From the NCBI GenBank assembly GCA_021783235.1, contig JAJXUD010000015.1, positions 1-64,000 on the forward strand: a stretch of DNA of 64,000 nt. Reading direction: 5' to 3'. The notes under the pieces are model-generated. The model was not told the DNA's origin. It ran no database searches and saw only the letters and a program-made list of their open reading frames with translations. Position numbers and translations under genes: made by a program. Of the stretch, positions 9,298 to 17,453 are shown piece after piece. Positions within the stretch are counted from its first letter, which is position 1; the number at the start of each line of letters is the position of its first letter. This DNA is from Myxococcales bacterium. GTDB taxonomy: Bacteria; Myxococcota; Myxococcia; Myxococcales; JAKAPL01.

Positions 9298-10377
9298 TCA
9301 GCCCGCGGCCTTCTCGGGAGCGGGCGACGGTGGCTCCGAGGCCTGGCGGACGCCGTCGCGGCCGTTCTCCTTCACCCGGTACATGGCGAGGTCCGCCTGG
9401 CGCATCAGCTCGTCGCCCGTCGAGGCATCGTCCGGGAAGGTCGCGATCCCGAAGCTCGCGGTGAGCCGGACGCCGAGGCCGCGGTCCGCGAGGAAGAAGC
9501 GCTCGGAGATCGCGGTCCGCAGCCGCTCGACCGCGAGGCGCGCGTGCGCCCGGTCGGTCTCCGGGAGCAGGGCCACGAACTCGTCGCCGCCGTAGCGGAT
9601 GGGGACGTCCACGCTGCGCAAGGTCGCGCGAAGGATCTCCCCCACCTCGCGCAAGAGCGCGGAGCCGTGCTGATGGCCGTAGGTGTCGTTGACGGTCTTG
9701 AAGCGGTCGAGATCGAAGAAGAGGAGGGAGAGGGGATGGCTGAAGCGGCGAGCGCGGCCGATCTCGACCTCGAGCTGCCGGTAGAGATAGCGAGCGTTGT
9801 AGAGCCCGGTGTGATCGTCCTGGATCGCGAGCTCCTCGATGCGCCGGAAGTTGCGGGCGTTGTCGATGGCGATGGCGGCGTAGTCCGCGAAGCGCGCGAG
9901 CGTGCGAAGATCGCCGTCGGAGAAGGGCGGCCCCTCGGGACCCGAGATGACCTCGATGACGCCGAGCGTCCGCCCCTTGCATCGCAGGGGAACCGCCAGG
10001 GCCGCCCGCGTCTCGAAGGCGGCCGCCTCGTCGAAACGCGCGGCGAAGCGGGGATCGGCCCGGACGTCTGGGACGAGCAACGGCTTCCCTTCGCGCGCGG
10101 CCCAGCCCGCGATCCCCTCGCCGAGCTGCACCCTCAGCGGCTTGATCCGCTCGGCCCCCTGCCCCACGGCGATCTCGAAGCGCAGGTCGCCCGTCCGCTC
10201 GTCGACGAGCAGGAGCGACCAGTTCTCCGGCCGCAGCAGGTCGCTCACCTTCTGCATGACGGTGGCGAGCACCTCGTGCACGTCGAGCGTGCTCGTCAGC
10301 GCCTTGCCGATCTCGTTGAACGCCGCCAGCTCGTTCACCGTCCGCTCGAGCTCGCGGAGAAGCTCCTGGCCGTCCAT
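9298..10377 (-). CDS. GAF-GGDEF diguanylate cyclase
   Basis: Predicted to make cyclic di-GMP from two GTP. 359 aa: a short coiled N-terminus, GAF domain (about 22-175), then GGDEF domain (about 185-345). The active-site signature is intact (RYGGDEFVALLPETD) and an RxxD inhibitory site (RSVD) lies exactly five residues before it, so product feedback inhibition is expected. FFDLDRFKTVNDTYGH carries the metal-binding and nucleotide-binding residues. First gene of the minus-strand run that continues into the histidine kinase and Tad genes; c-di-GMP control of surface appendages would fit. ATG start; no clear Shine-Dalgarno sequence. Confidence 0.93.
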   Translation of the reverse strand: MDGQELLRELERTVNELAAFNEIGKALTSTLDVHEVLATVMQKVSDLLRPENWSLLLVDERTGDLRFEIAVGQGAERIKPLRVQLGEGIAGWAAREGKPLLVPDVRADPRFAARFDEAAAFETRAALAVPLRCKGRTLGVIEVISGPEGPPFSDGDLRTLARFADYAAIAIDNARNFRRIEELAIQDDHTGLYNARYLYRQLEVEIGRARRFSHPLSLLFFDLDRFKTVNDTYGHQHGSALLREVGEILRATLRSVDVPIRYGGDEFVALLPETDRAHARLAVERLRTAISERFFLADRGLGVRLTASFGIATFPDDASTGDELMRQADLAMYRVKENGRDGVRQASEPPSPAPEKAAG

Positions 10378-10472
10378 CGACTCGCAGCGTAACAGGAAGA
10401 CGGGCCGGCCGGGAGCGATCCCGCGCGGTCGACCGCCTCTTTCCGCCCGGGTTCGACTACGATGCCCGCGCC

Positions 10473-11105
10473 ATGACGCCCTCTCCCCTCGTCCTCGCGA
10501 GCGGCTCGCCGCGGCGCCGCGAGCTGCTTGCCCTGCTCGGCCTCCCCTTCGAGCGACTCTCGCCCGACGTCGACGAGTCGCCGCGCCCGCGCGAGGAGGT
10601 CGCGGCCTGGGCCGAGCGGCTGGCGCGCGAGAAGGCGCAGGCGGGACTCTCGCAGCGGCCCCATGCCACGATCGTCGCCGCCGACACGCTCGTCTCGTTG
10701 CCGCCGCTCGAGCCGCTGGGGCCGTCGGGCTCTCCCGAGGCCGAGACCGGCCGGATCACCTTCGGCAAACCCCAGGGGGCCGAGGACGCGAAGAAGCAGC
10801 TCCGGCTGCTCTCGGGCCGCGAGCACGAGGTCTACACCGGCGTCTGCGTGGCGAATGCCCGGCGGCTCACGAGCCAGACGGTGGTGAGCCGCGTCCGGCT
10901 GCGCGCGTTCTCCGAGGCCGAGCTCGCCTGGTACGTCGGCACGGGCGAGCCGCTCGACAAGGCGGGCTCGTACGCCGTGCAGGGCCAGGGGGCGCTGTTC
11001 GTCAAGTCGATCGAAGGGAGCTGGACGAGCGTCGTGGGGCTGCCGGTCGCCGAGCTCTGCGCCATGCTCGAGGGCATGGGGGTGCCTCTGCCGTGGCTGC
11101 GATAG
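10473..11105 (+). CDS. maf: Maf-family nucleotide pyrophosphatase
   Basis: Maf proteins hydrolyse non-canonical or pyrimidine nucleoside triphosphates (house-cleaning). 210 aa with the P-loop-like ASGSPRRRELL at 9-19, AADTLVS with the catalytic Asp, EVYTGVCV, and GEPLDKAGSYAVQGQG. An insertion of about 15 residues rich in Pro/Gly separates AADTLV from FGKP, where most family members have a short turn; this may alter the substrate pocket. It overlaps the yggS gene by 13 bases, so the two are probably co-translated. It is divergent from the diguanylate cyclase with a 95-base spacer. Confidence 0.93.
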   Translation: MTPSPLVLASGSPRRRELLALLGLPFERLSPDVDESPRPREEVAAWAERLAREKAQAGLSQRPHATIVAADTLVSLPPLEPLGPSGSPEAETGRITFGKPQGAEDAKKQLRLLSGREHEVYTGVCVANARRLTSQTVVSRVRLRAFSEAELAWYVGTGEPLDKAGSYAVQGQGALFVKSIEGSWTSVVGLPVAELCAMLEGMGVPLPWLR

Positions 11106-11773
11106 CCGAGCGACTCGCCGAGATTCGCGAGCGGAGCCGGCTCGCCTGCGCGCGGGCCGGGCGCGACCCGTCCGAGGTGACGCTCGTGGCGGTCACCAAG
11201 ACCCACCCCGCCGCCGCCGTCCGCGAGGCCTACGAGGCCGGCCAGCGCGACTTCGGCGAGAGCTATGCCCAGGAGCTGCGCGACAAGGCACGCGAGCTGT
11301 CGGAGCTGCCGAACCTGCGCTGGCACTTCATCGGCCGGCTCCAGACGAACAAGGCGCGGTACGTCGCGCCCGTAGCGTCGCTCGTCCACGCCGTCGACTC
11401 CGAGGGGCTCGCGCGCGAGCTCGCGCGGCGGGCGGGGAGCCGCGCGCTGCCGTGCCTGCTCGAGGTCAACGTCGCGGGCGAGCGGCAGAAGGGCGGCGTC
11501 GCCCCCGCGGCGGCGGAGGAGCTGGCGCGGGCCGTGCGGGCGCTTCCACCGCTCGCGCTGCGTGGCCTCATGACGATTCCGCCCGCGGGCGAGCCGGCCG
11601 CGCCTCACTTCGCACGGCTGCGCCGGCTGCGCGAGGAGCTGTCGAGCGCGCTCGGCGAACCGCTCCCCGAGCTGTCGATGGGGATGAGCGAAGACTTCGA
11701 GGAGGCGATCGCCGAAGGGTCGACGATCGTTCGGGTGGGCAGCGCGATCTTCGGCCCGCGCGAGGCCCGCTAG
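11093..11773 (+). CDS. yggS: YggS-family PLP homeostasis protein
   Basis: Cytoplasmic PLP-binding protein (PLPBP/YggS/PROSC family) involved in vitamin B6 and amino-acid homeostasis. 226 aa from GTG at 11093, typical length. Alanine-racemase-like TIM-barrel features are VAVTKTH (PLP lysine), RDFGESYAQE, WHFIGRLQTNK, LLEVNVAGERQKGG, GLMTIPP, LSMGMSEDFEEAIAEGSTIVRVG and a C-terminal IFGPR. A longer in-frame reading upstream is excluded because it runs through maf; the GTG lies inside the end of maf. Confidence 0.93.
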   Translation: MAAIAERLAEIRERSRLACARAGRDPSEVTLVAVTKTHPAAAVREAYEAGQRDFGESYAQELRDKARELSELPNLRWHFIGRLQTNKARYVAPVASLVHAVDSEGLARELARRAGSRALPCLLEVNVAGERQKGGVAPAAAEELARAVRALPPLALRGLMTIPPAGEPAAPHFARLRRLREELSSALGEPLPELSMGMSEDFEEAIAEGSTIVRVGSAIFGPREAR

Positions 11774-11831
11774 CGGCCGATGCCTCGCCCGCCCGCCCCC
11801 CGAATCGGAGGCGGACGGTGGTCTCCTCGGA

Positions 11832-14099
11832 TCACTGGACCTTCACGTCCTCGCCGCCTTGCGAGGCGAGCGTCCGGTAGCTCTGGTCGACGTACTGCAC
11901 GAGGTCGACGAACGACTGCCCGTAGGCCCGCGGCTGGCCGGTCGGCCCCCCCTGCGAATCGACGTAGAAGTTCCCCGAGTCGCACTCGCGCACCCAGGGC
12001 GCGCCGCGCGGCTGGCCGTTCAAGTCCTCGGTGCAGCCGAGCTCTCCCGTCTGCGAGTTCGTGAAGCAGCAACGGCCCGACGGGAAGACGACGATCATCT
12101 TGCGCAGCTGCCCCGAGAGCATCGGACCGTCGAAGATGAGCTCGGTCCCCATCATGTCGGCCGCGGACGCCCCGTAGCCGTGGAGCATGTAGAAGACCGG
12201 GTAGTGCGCGCTCGCGTTCTCGGGCGAGTCGTATCCGGGCGGCAGCACGATGCCGAAGTCGCGGTCGACCCCGAGCGACTTCGACGGGAAGGTCTGGATC
12301 GAGGAGCGATCCGTGAAGGTGCCCGGGCTCGAGCCGGCGGGCACGTCCGGGGCGACGCCGTCCCAGCGGTGCGAGAGCCAGTAGTAGAGCGCTCCGAAGC
12401 GGTCGAGGGCCTGCGAGACGGTTCCGACGTGGTCGCCGTCGCCCTGCGCGATCTGCGACGGGGTGGCGTTCAGGTCGCCGTAAAACGTGAAGAGGTCGCG
12501 CGGGATCAGGCTCCACTCGGCGAGCGAGGCGTCGAAGCTGTCGTCGTTGAACGCCGTCCCGCTCGCGCTCGGCCACGATGAGAAGTCCGCGAACCGGGCG
12601 ACCGACGAGCCGCCGAGGAGGCCTCGCAGCAACCCGTACACCTGGGCGCCGCTCACCCCGAAGTTGAAGACGTCCCGCACGCCGCCGTCGATCAGGTAGT
12701 CGATCCGCTGGATCTGCGGGACATGGACCCCGTCGGCGCCGATGCCAGGCCAGCGGTTCTCGATGTTCGTGCGCGGGTCGACCGCGAAGTACTGCTGGTA
12801 GGCCGGCTGCACGTCGAAGGTGCCGTTCCCCTCGCCGTAGTCCCCGGTCCCAGGCACGCCGTCGAGCCCGTTGTCCTCGAACGGCTCACCCTGCTCCCAG
12901 CGCCAGTCGTTCTCGGTGCCGAAGGGGTTCTGCTGGAAGTCGTAGTCGTCGCCGTTCGGATCGGCGGTCCCCTGCGCGTAGGGCGACTTCGAGGGATCGC
13001 TGACGCAGCCCCCCTTGCCGTCCTCGAGATCGTCCGGGCAGCCGTCGGTCCCGACGTCCTGGAAGCGCTCGTGCGCGTTGACCACGACCGGCTCGCCGTA
13101 GTCGCGCTTGCCGTTGCCGTTCAGGTCGATGGCGAGCGCCACCGCCATGGGGCGGGTCGAGGGGTAGCAGGGATCGTGGGTCCCCTGTCCAGCGATGAAG
13201 AGCGGCTCGTTCGGCCCACTCTTCCCTGCCTGCGCGGCGCCGCCCTTCGACTGGCAGTAGCTCTGCGGGTAGCTGGCCGGCGAGGCGCCCGCGGGCAGCT
13301 CGCACCAGTCGATCTCGGTCGTGGGGTCGTCCTGGCAGTACCAGATCGGCCGCTGGCCGTCGCAGAAGAGGATCGCGTCGTACTGCCCCTGCGGGTTGAA
13401 CTCGGCGTTGTAGAGCGGCGAGGCCCCGCCGTGCGCCTTGCCCGGGATGACGTAGGGGTGGACGCAGAGGTCCTCGCCCCTCGCCCAGACCGAGGCGTCG
13501 ACCTGCGGCGCGAAGAAGGTGCTCTTCGGGTTGTAGGAGAGCGGGTTGCCGAAGGCCGCGGAGATGTCCTCGAAGAGGCTCATGTACGAGTCGCGGTCGA
13601 AGTTGCCGCCGTTGCTCGTGTAGCGCCAGTGGTTGAAGTCCTCGGTGTGCTCGTAGGGCGTCACCTGCGGCGGCGGCGGGTGCATGCAGCCGAGCGCCGA
13701 CGGCTGGTTCAGGATGGCGCCGGTCGGGTCCTGGGCGAGCAGCGCCTCGAGCTGCGAGAGCGTGCAGAAGCCGCCGATGTCCGCGGCCTCGATGAAGTGG
13801 AGCAGGTAGGAGAAGTCCATCGGGCCGCCCAGGGAGCCGATGGCGTCGAAGAGATCGGGGTGGCTCGTGCCGATGAACGACGAGCCCATGCCGCCCATGC
13901 TGACGCCGCCGATGGCGCGGAAGGTGTAGTGGCGCAATGTCGGCGCCGGCGGGGCCCCGGCCGGCTTCTTCGCCGTCCTCCCCCCGCAGGCGGCCAGCAG
14001 GCCGAGCGCGAGGAGCATGGAGAGCCGCTCGGTCGCGCGGCCTTGGGACGAGGCGGAGGTCGGGCCGCGGGCGGCCGCTCTGCAAGGGCGTTCAGTCAT
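11832..14099 (-). CDS. Lipoprotein alpha/beta-hydrolase (esterase), halves in swapped order, copy A
   Basis: 755 aa, probably a lipoprotein: ALGLLAACGG gives a lipobox at about 31-40. ATG at 14099 is kept because it includes Arg residues before the hydrophobic stretch; ATG at 14018 would begin the hydrophobic core directly. The fold is that of the putative-esterase family (Esterase_D/PF00756 type), but the segments are permuted: the nucleophile elbow GVSMGGMGS (Ser67) comes first, an acidic calcium-like loop DLNGNGKRDYGE lies near 325-336, a candidate catalytic His is in GDGDHVGT (about 557), and the oxyanion strand YPVFYMLHGYG (633-643) followed by YVDQSYRTL (736-744) comes last. In ordinary members YPVxYxLHG precedes the SMGG motif. 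Copy B is nearly identical. Substrate unknown; enzymatic activity is inferred. Confidence 0.8.
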   Translation of the reverse strand: MTERPCRAAARGPTSASSQGRATERLSMLLALGLLAACGGRTAKKPAGAPPAPTLRHYTFRAIGGVSMGGMGSSFIGTSHPDLFDAIGSLGGPMDFSYLLHFIEAADIGGFCTLSQLEALLAQDPTGAILNQPSALGCMHPPPPQVTPYEHTEDFNHWRYTSNGGNFDRDSYMSLFEDISAAFGNPLSYNPKSTFFAPQVDASVWARGEDLCVHPYVIPGKAHGGASPLYNAEFNPQGQYDAILFCDGQRPIWYCQDDPTTEIDWCELPAGASPASYPQSYCQSKGGAAQAGKSGPNEPLFIAGQGTHDPCYPSTRPMAVALAIDLNGNGKRDYGEPVVVNAHERFQDVGTDGCPDDLEDGKGGCVSDPSKSPYAQGTADPNGDDYDFQQNPFGTENDWRWEQGEPFEDNGLDGVPGTGDYGEGNGTFDVQPAYQQYFAVDPRTNIENRWPGIGADGVHVPQIQRIDYLIDGGVRDVFNFGVSGAQVYGLLRGLLGGSSVARFADFSSWPSASGTAFNDDSFDASLAEWSLIPRDLFTFYGDLNATPSQIAQGDGDHVGTVSQALDRFGALYYWLSHRWDGVAPDVPAGSSPGTFTDRSSIQTFPSKSLGVDRDFGIVLPPGYDSPENASAHYPVFYMLHGYGASAADMMGTELIFDGPMLSGQLRKMIVVFPSGRCCFTNSQTGELGCTEDLNGQPRGAPWVRECDSGNFYVDSQGGPTGQPRAYGQSFVDLVQYVDQSYRTLASQGGEDVKVQ

Positions 14100-14139
14100 G
14101 GCCGGGGGACTCTACCCGTCCCGGCTCCACCCTGACCAG
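11832..14139. repeat. Direct repeat, copy A (2308 bp)
   Basis: Left unit of a tandem pair whose other unit is 14410-16717; both are 2308 bp with no indels. The unit covers the whole esterase gene plus 40 bases upstream of its start. Seven substitutions cluster within about 70 bases near the gene 3' end (11881-11942) and three lie at the other end; the central 2 kb appears identical, since translations in several frames agree. Confidence 0.9.
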
Positions 14140-14163
14140 GGCCCGCGCCGCGGGCGCGCGCCA

Positions 14164-14397
14164 CTACGACGACTTGAGCTTGAGCTTCCCCTCGTCGCTC
14201 ACCTGCGCGACGAACTCCTGGCCGCAGTAGAAGCAGCGGACCTCTTCACCGTCCCCGAACGACTCGTCGTACGGGTTGTTCGCGTTGCAGTCGGGGCAGT
14301 CGAAGTCCTTGAAGCGGCGCTGACCATCCATCGAGGCGCCGGCGTCCTTCTCCTCGTCGCGAGCGAACTCCTCTTCGTCCACCATCCGGTCGGGCAT
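14164..14397 (-). CDS. Small zinc-ribbon protein
   Basis: 77 aa with an acidic N-terminus (VDEEEFARDEEKDAG) and a four-cysteine ribbon: CPDC at about 34-37 and CFYC at about 55-58, so a structural zinc site is likely. No enzymatic motif. It lies between the two esterase copies in the same direction, starting 12 bases after copy B and ending 64 bases before copy A. Its isolation inside a duplication suggests it was either part of an ancestral unit lost from the other flank or inserted between copies. Function unknown. Confidence 0.75.
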   Translation of the reverse strand: MPDRMVDEEEFARDEEKDAGASMDGQRRFKDFDCPDCNANNPYDESFGDGEEVRCFYCGQEFVAQVSDEGKLKLKSS

Positions 14398-14409
14398 CGC
14401 GCGCTCCTC

Positions 14410-16677
14410 TCACTGGACCTTCACGTCCTCGCCGCCTTGCGAGGCGAGCGTCCGGTAGTTCTGGTCGACGTACTTCATGAGCTCGAGGAAGGACTGCCCG
14501 TAGGCCCGCGGCTGGCCGGCCGGCCCCCCCTGCGAATCGACGTAGAAGTTCCCCGAGTCGCACTCGCGCACCCAGGGCGCGCCGCGCGGCTGGCCGTTCA
14601 AGTCCTCGGTGCAGCCGAGCTCTCCCGTCTGCGAGTTCGTGAAGCAGCAACGGCCCGACGGGAAGACGACGATCATCTTGCGCAGCTGCCCCGAGAGCAT
14701 CGGACCGTCGAAGATGAGCTCGGTCCCCATCATGTCGGCCGCGGACGCCCCGTAGCCGTGGAGCATGTAGAAGACCGGGTAGTGCGCGCTCGCGTTCTCG
14801 GGCGAGTCGTATCCGGGCGGCAGCACGATGCCGAAGTCGCGGTCGACCCCGAGCGACTTCGACGGGAAGGTCTGGATCGAGGAGCGATCCGTGAAGGTGC
14901 CCGGGCTCGAGCCGGCGGGCACGTCCGGGGCGACGCCGTCCCAGCGGTGCGAGAGCCAGTAGTAGAGCGCTCCGAAGCGGTCGAGGGCCTGCGAGACGGT
15001 TCCGACGTGGTCGCCGTCGCCCTGCGCGATCTGCGACGGGGTGGCGTTCAGGTCGCCGTAAAACGTGAAGAGGTCGCGCGGGATCAGGCTCCACTCGGCG
15101 AGCGAGGCGTCGAAGCTGTCGTCGTTGAACGCCGTCCCGCTCGCGCTCGGCCACGATGAGAAGTCCGCGAACCGGGCGACCGACGAGCCGCCGAGGAGGC
15201 CTCGCAGCAACCCGTACACCTGGGCGCCGCTCACCCCGAAGTTGAAGACGTCCCGCACGCCGCCGTCGATCAGGTAGTCGATCCGCTGGATCTGCGGGAC
15301 ATGGACCCCGTCGGCGCCGATGCCAGGCCAGCGGTTCTCGATGTTCGTGCGCGGGTCGACCGCGAAGTACTGCTGGTAGGCCGGCTGCACGTCGAAGGTG
15401 CCGTTCCCCTCGCCGTAGTCCCCGGTCCCAGGCACGCCGTCGAGCCCGTTGTCCTCGAACGGCTCACCCTGCTCCCAGCGCCAGTCGTTCTCGGTGCCGA
15501 AGGGGTTCTGCTGGAAGTCGTAGTCGTCGCCGTTCGGATCGGCGGTCCCCTGCGCGTAGGGCGACTTCGAGGGATCGCTGACGCAGCCCCCCTTGCCGTC
15601 CTCGAGATCGTCCGGGCAGCCGTCGGTCCCGACGTCCTGGAAGCGCTCGTGCGCGTTGACCACGACCGGCTCGCCGTAGTCGCGCTTGCCGTTGCCGTTC
15701 AGGTCGATGGCGAGCGCCACCGCCATGGGGCGGGTCGAGGGGTAGCAGGGATCGTGGGTCCCCTGTCCAGCGATGAAGAGCGGCTCGTTCGGCCCACTCT
15801 TCCCTGCCTGCGCGGCGCCGCCCTTCGACTGGCAGTAGCTCTGCGGGTAGCTGGCCGGCGAGGCGCCCGCGGGCAGCTCGCACCAGTCGATCTCGGTCGT
15901 GGGGTCGTCCTGGCAGTACCAGATCGGCCGCTGGCCGTCGCAGAAGAGGATCGCGTCGTACTGCCCCTGCGGGTTGAACTCGGCGTTGTAGAGCGGCGAG
16001 GCCCCGCCGTGCGCCTTGCCCGGGATGACGTAGGGGTGGACGCAGAGGTCCTCGCCCCTCGCCCAGACCGAGGCGTCGACCTGCGGCGCGAAGAAGGTGC
16101 TCTTCGGGTTGTAGGAGAGCGGGTTGCCGAAGGCCGCGGAGATGTCCTCGAAGAGGCTCATGTACGAGTCGCGGTCGAAGTTGCCGCCGTTGCTCGTGTA
16201 GCGCCAGTGGTTGAAGTCCTCGGTGTGCTCGTAGGGCGTCACCTGCGGCGGCGGCGGGTGCATGCAGCCGAGCGCCGACGGCTGGTTCAGGATGGCGCCG
16301 GTCGGGTCCTGGGCGAGCAGCGCCTCGAGCTGCGAGAGCGTGCAGAAGCCGCCGATGTCCGCGGCCTCGATGAAGTGGAGCAGGTAGGAGAAGTCCATCG
16401 GGCCGCCCAGGGAGCCGATGGCGTCGAAGAGATCGGGGTGGCTCGTGCCGATGAACGACGAGCCCATGCCGCCCATGCTGACGCCGCCGATGGCGCGGAA
16501 GGTGTAGTGGCGCAATGTCGGCGCCGGCGGGGCCCCGGCCGGCTTCTTCGCCGTCCTCCCCCCGCAGGCGGCCAGCAGACCGAGCGCGAGGAGCATGGAG
16601 AGCCGCTCGGTCGCGCGGCCTTGGGACGAGGCGGGGGTCGGGCCGCGGGCGGCCGCTCTGCAAGGGCGTTCAGTCAT
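14410..16677 (-). CDS. Lipoprotein alpha/beta-hydrolase (esterase), halves in swapped order, copy B
   Basis: 755 aa near-identical twin of the gene at 11832-14099, same permuted order (Ser67 elbow, His about 557, YPVFYMLHGYG at 633-643). Protein differences are one near the N-terminus (PTPASS instead of PTSASS) and a patch close to the C-terminus (QSFLELMKYVDQN versus QSFVDLVQYVDQS, and PAGQ versus PTGQ). Its start codon overlaps the end of the DUF3108 gene by 8 bases, so translation is probably coupled. The pair is likely exported and lipid-anchored; whether the patch changes specificity is unknown. ATG at 16596 is an alternative start right at the hydrophobic core. Confidence 0.8.
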   Translation of the reverse strand: MTERPCRAAARGPTPASSQGRATERLSMLLALGLLAACGGRTAKKPAGAPPAPTLRHYTFRAIGGVSMGGMGSSFIGTSHPDLFDAIGSLGGPMDFSYLLHFIEAADIGGFCTLSQLEALLAQDPTGAILNQPSALGCMHPPPPQVTPYEHTEDFNHWRYTSNGGNFDRDSYMSLFEDISAAFGNPLSYNPKSTFFAPQVDASVWARGEDLCVHPYVIPGKAHGGASPLYNAEFNPQGQYDAILFCDGQRPIWYCQDDPTTEIDWCELPAGASPASYPQSYCQSKGGAAQAGKSGPNEPLFIAGQGTHDPCYPSTRPMAVALAIDLNGNGKRDYGEPVVVNAHERFQDVGTDGCPDDLEDGKGGCVSDPSKSPYAQGTADPNGDDYDFQQNPFGTENDWRWEQGEPFEDNGLDGVPGTGDYGEGNGTFDVQPAYQQYFAVDPRTNIENRWPGIGADGVHVPQIQRIDYLIDGGVRDVFNFGVSGAQVYGLLRGLLGGSSVARFADFSSWPSASGTAFNDDSFDASLAEWSLIPRDLFTFYGDLNATPSQIAQGDGDHVGTVSQALDRFGALYYWLSHRWDGVAPDVPAGSSPGTFTDRSSIQTFPSKSLGVDRDFGIVLPPGYDSPENASAHYPVFYMLHGYGASAADMMGTELIFDGPMLSGQLRKMIVVFPSGRCCFTNSQTGELGCTEDLNGQPRGAPWVRECDSGNFYVDSQGGPAGQPRAYGQSFLELMKYVDQNYRTLASQGGEDVKVQ

Positions 16678-16717
16678 GGCCGGGGGACTCTACCCGCCCC
16701 GGCTCCACCCTGACCAG
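14410..16717. repeat. Direct repeat, copy B (2308 bp)
   Basis: Right unit of the tandem pair with 11832-14139, offset 2578 bases. On the right it runs into the end of the DUF3108 gene, so its last 40 bases are coding for that protein; in copy A the equivalent bases are non-coding. This indicates that copy B sits in the original context and copy A is the derived insertion. Confidence 0.88.
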
Positions 16718-17443
16718 ATCGGCGCGGACCGTTCCCAGCAAGAGGTCAGCGTCGAGCCGCAGCGGCACGTGGCGCGGGTCGTCGGAGAACCAGCCGTCGA
16801 GGTCGCGCCGGCCCGCGAGCTTCCCCGAGAGGACCGTCGCGAGGCGGACGTGGATCGCCGGAACCTTGCCGAGCTTCCCCTCGATCGTCTCCTTGCCGAG
16901 CACCGTCGCCACCAGGGTCCACTCGTGCTTTCCGGTGAAGATGGGCAGCTCCTCGCGGTCGCCCACCCGAAGCGGGCGCGTCCGCAGCCAGTAGATCGCC
17001 GAGCCGAGGTCCTCGGCCCCTGGCGGCAGTTCGCGGCGGAAGCGTTCGAGACCGTGCTCGTCCTCGATCTCGACCTGGGCCACCGTGGCCGCGCCACCGT
17101 CGGCGCCCCCGCGTTCGAAGGCGATCGAGAGCCGCCGCGACTTGCCTTTCTCGTGCGCGACGAGCATCGCCTGAACCCCCTGCCGGGCGGCGAAGTCCCA
17201 GTAGGTCACGAAGCGATCGCGCACGGGGTAGACCGCGTCGACCGCGCCGGCGCTGCGGGAGATCACGACGATCGGCCAGACGGCCTTTCCCCGAAGCTCC
17301 ATCGCCGCGCCGACGTCGACGCGCACCGTGCCGGCCTCGGCGCCGAAAAAGCTGAGGTCGTAGACGAGCTCCTCTCCCGGGCCGAAGGCGAGGCCGGGCG
17401 CGGCGACGGCGCAGAGACCGGCAGCGAGGAGGAGGGCATGCAC
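16670..17443 (-). CDS. DUF3108 exported protein
   Basis: 257 aa with an N-terminal signal peptide (ALLLAAGLCAVAAPGLAFG) and the DUF3108 pattern: GEELVYDLSFFGAEAG, repeated beta strands, DRFVTYWD, and near the C-terminus DLDGWFSDDPRHVPLRLD. Proteins of this family are periplasmic or outer-membrane associated beta-rich proteins of unknown biochemical role. GTG start at 17443 with GAGAGG about 7 bases upstream; it begins 10 bases after the preceding lipoprotein gene and overlaps esterase copy B by 8 bases, so these minus-strand genes form one unit. Confidence 0.88.
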   Translation of the reverse strand: MHALLLAAGLCAVAAPGLAFGPGEELVYDLSFFGAEAGTVRVDVGAAMELRGKAVWPIVVISRSAGAVDAVYPVRDRFVTYWDFAARQGVQAMLVAHEKGKSRRLSIAFERGGADGGAATVAQVEIEDEHGLERFRRELPPGAEDLGSAIYWLRTRPLRVGDREELPIFTGKHEWTLVATVLGKETIEGKLGKVPAIHVRLATVLSGKLAGRRDLDGWFSDDPRHVPLRLDADLLLGTVRADLVRVEPGRVESPGHD

Positions 17444-17453
17444 TCAGAGCCTC

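Noticed and set aside
11832-16717. Composite transposon or IS pair
   Set aside because: No transposase, terminal inverted repeats or target-site duplications at the unit ends; the repeated sequence is the esterase gene itself.
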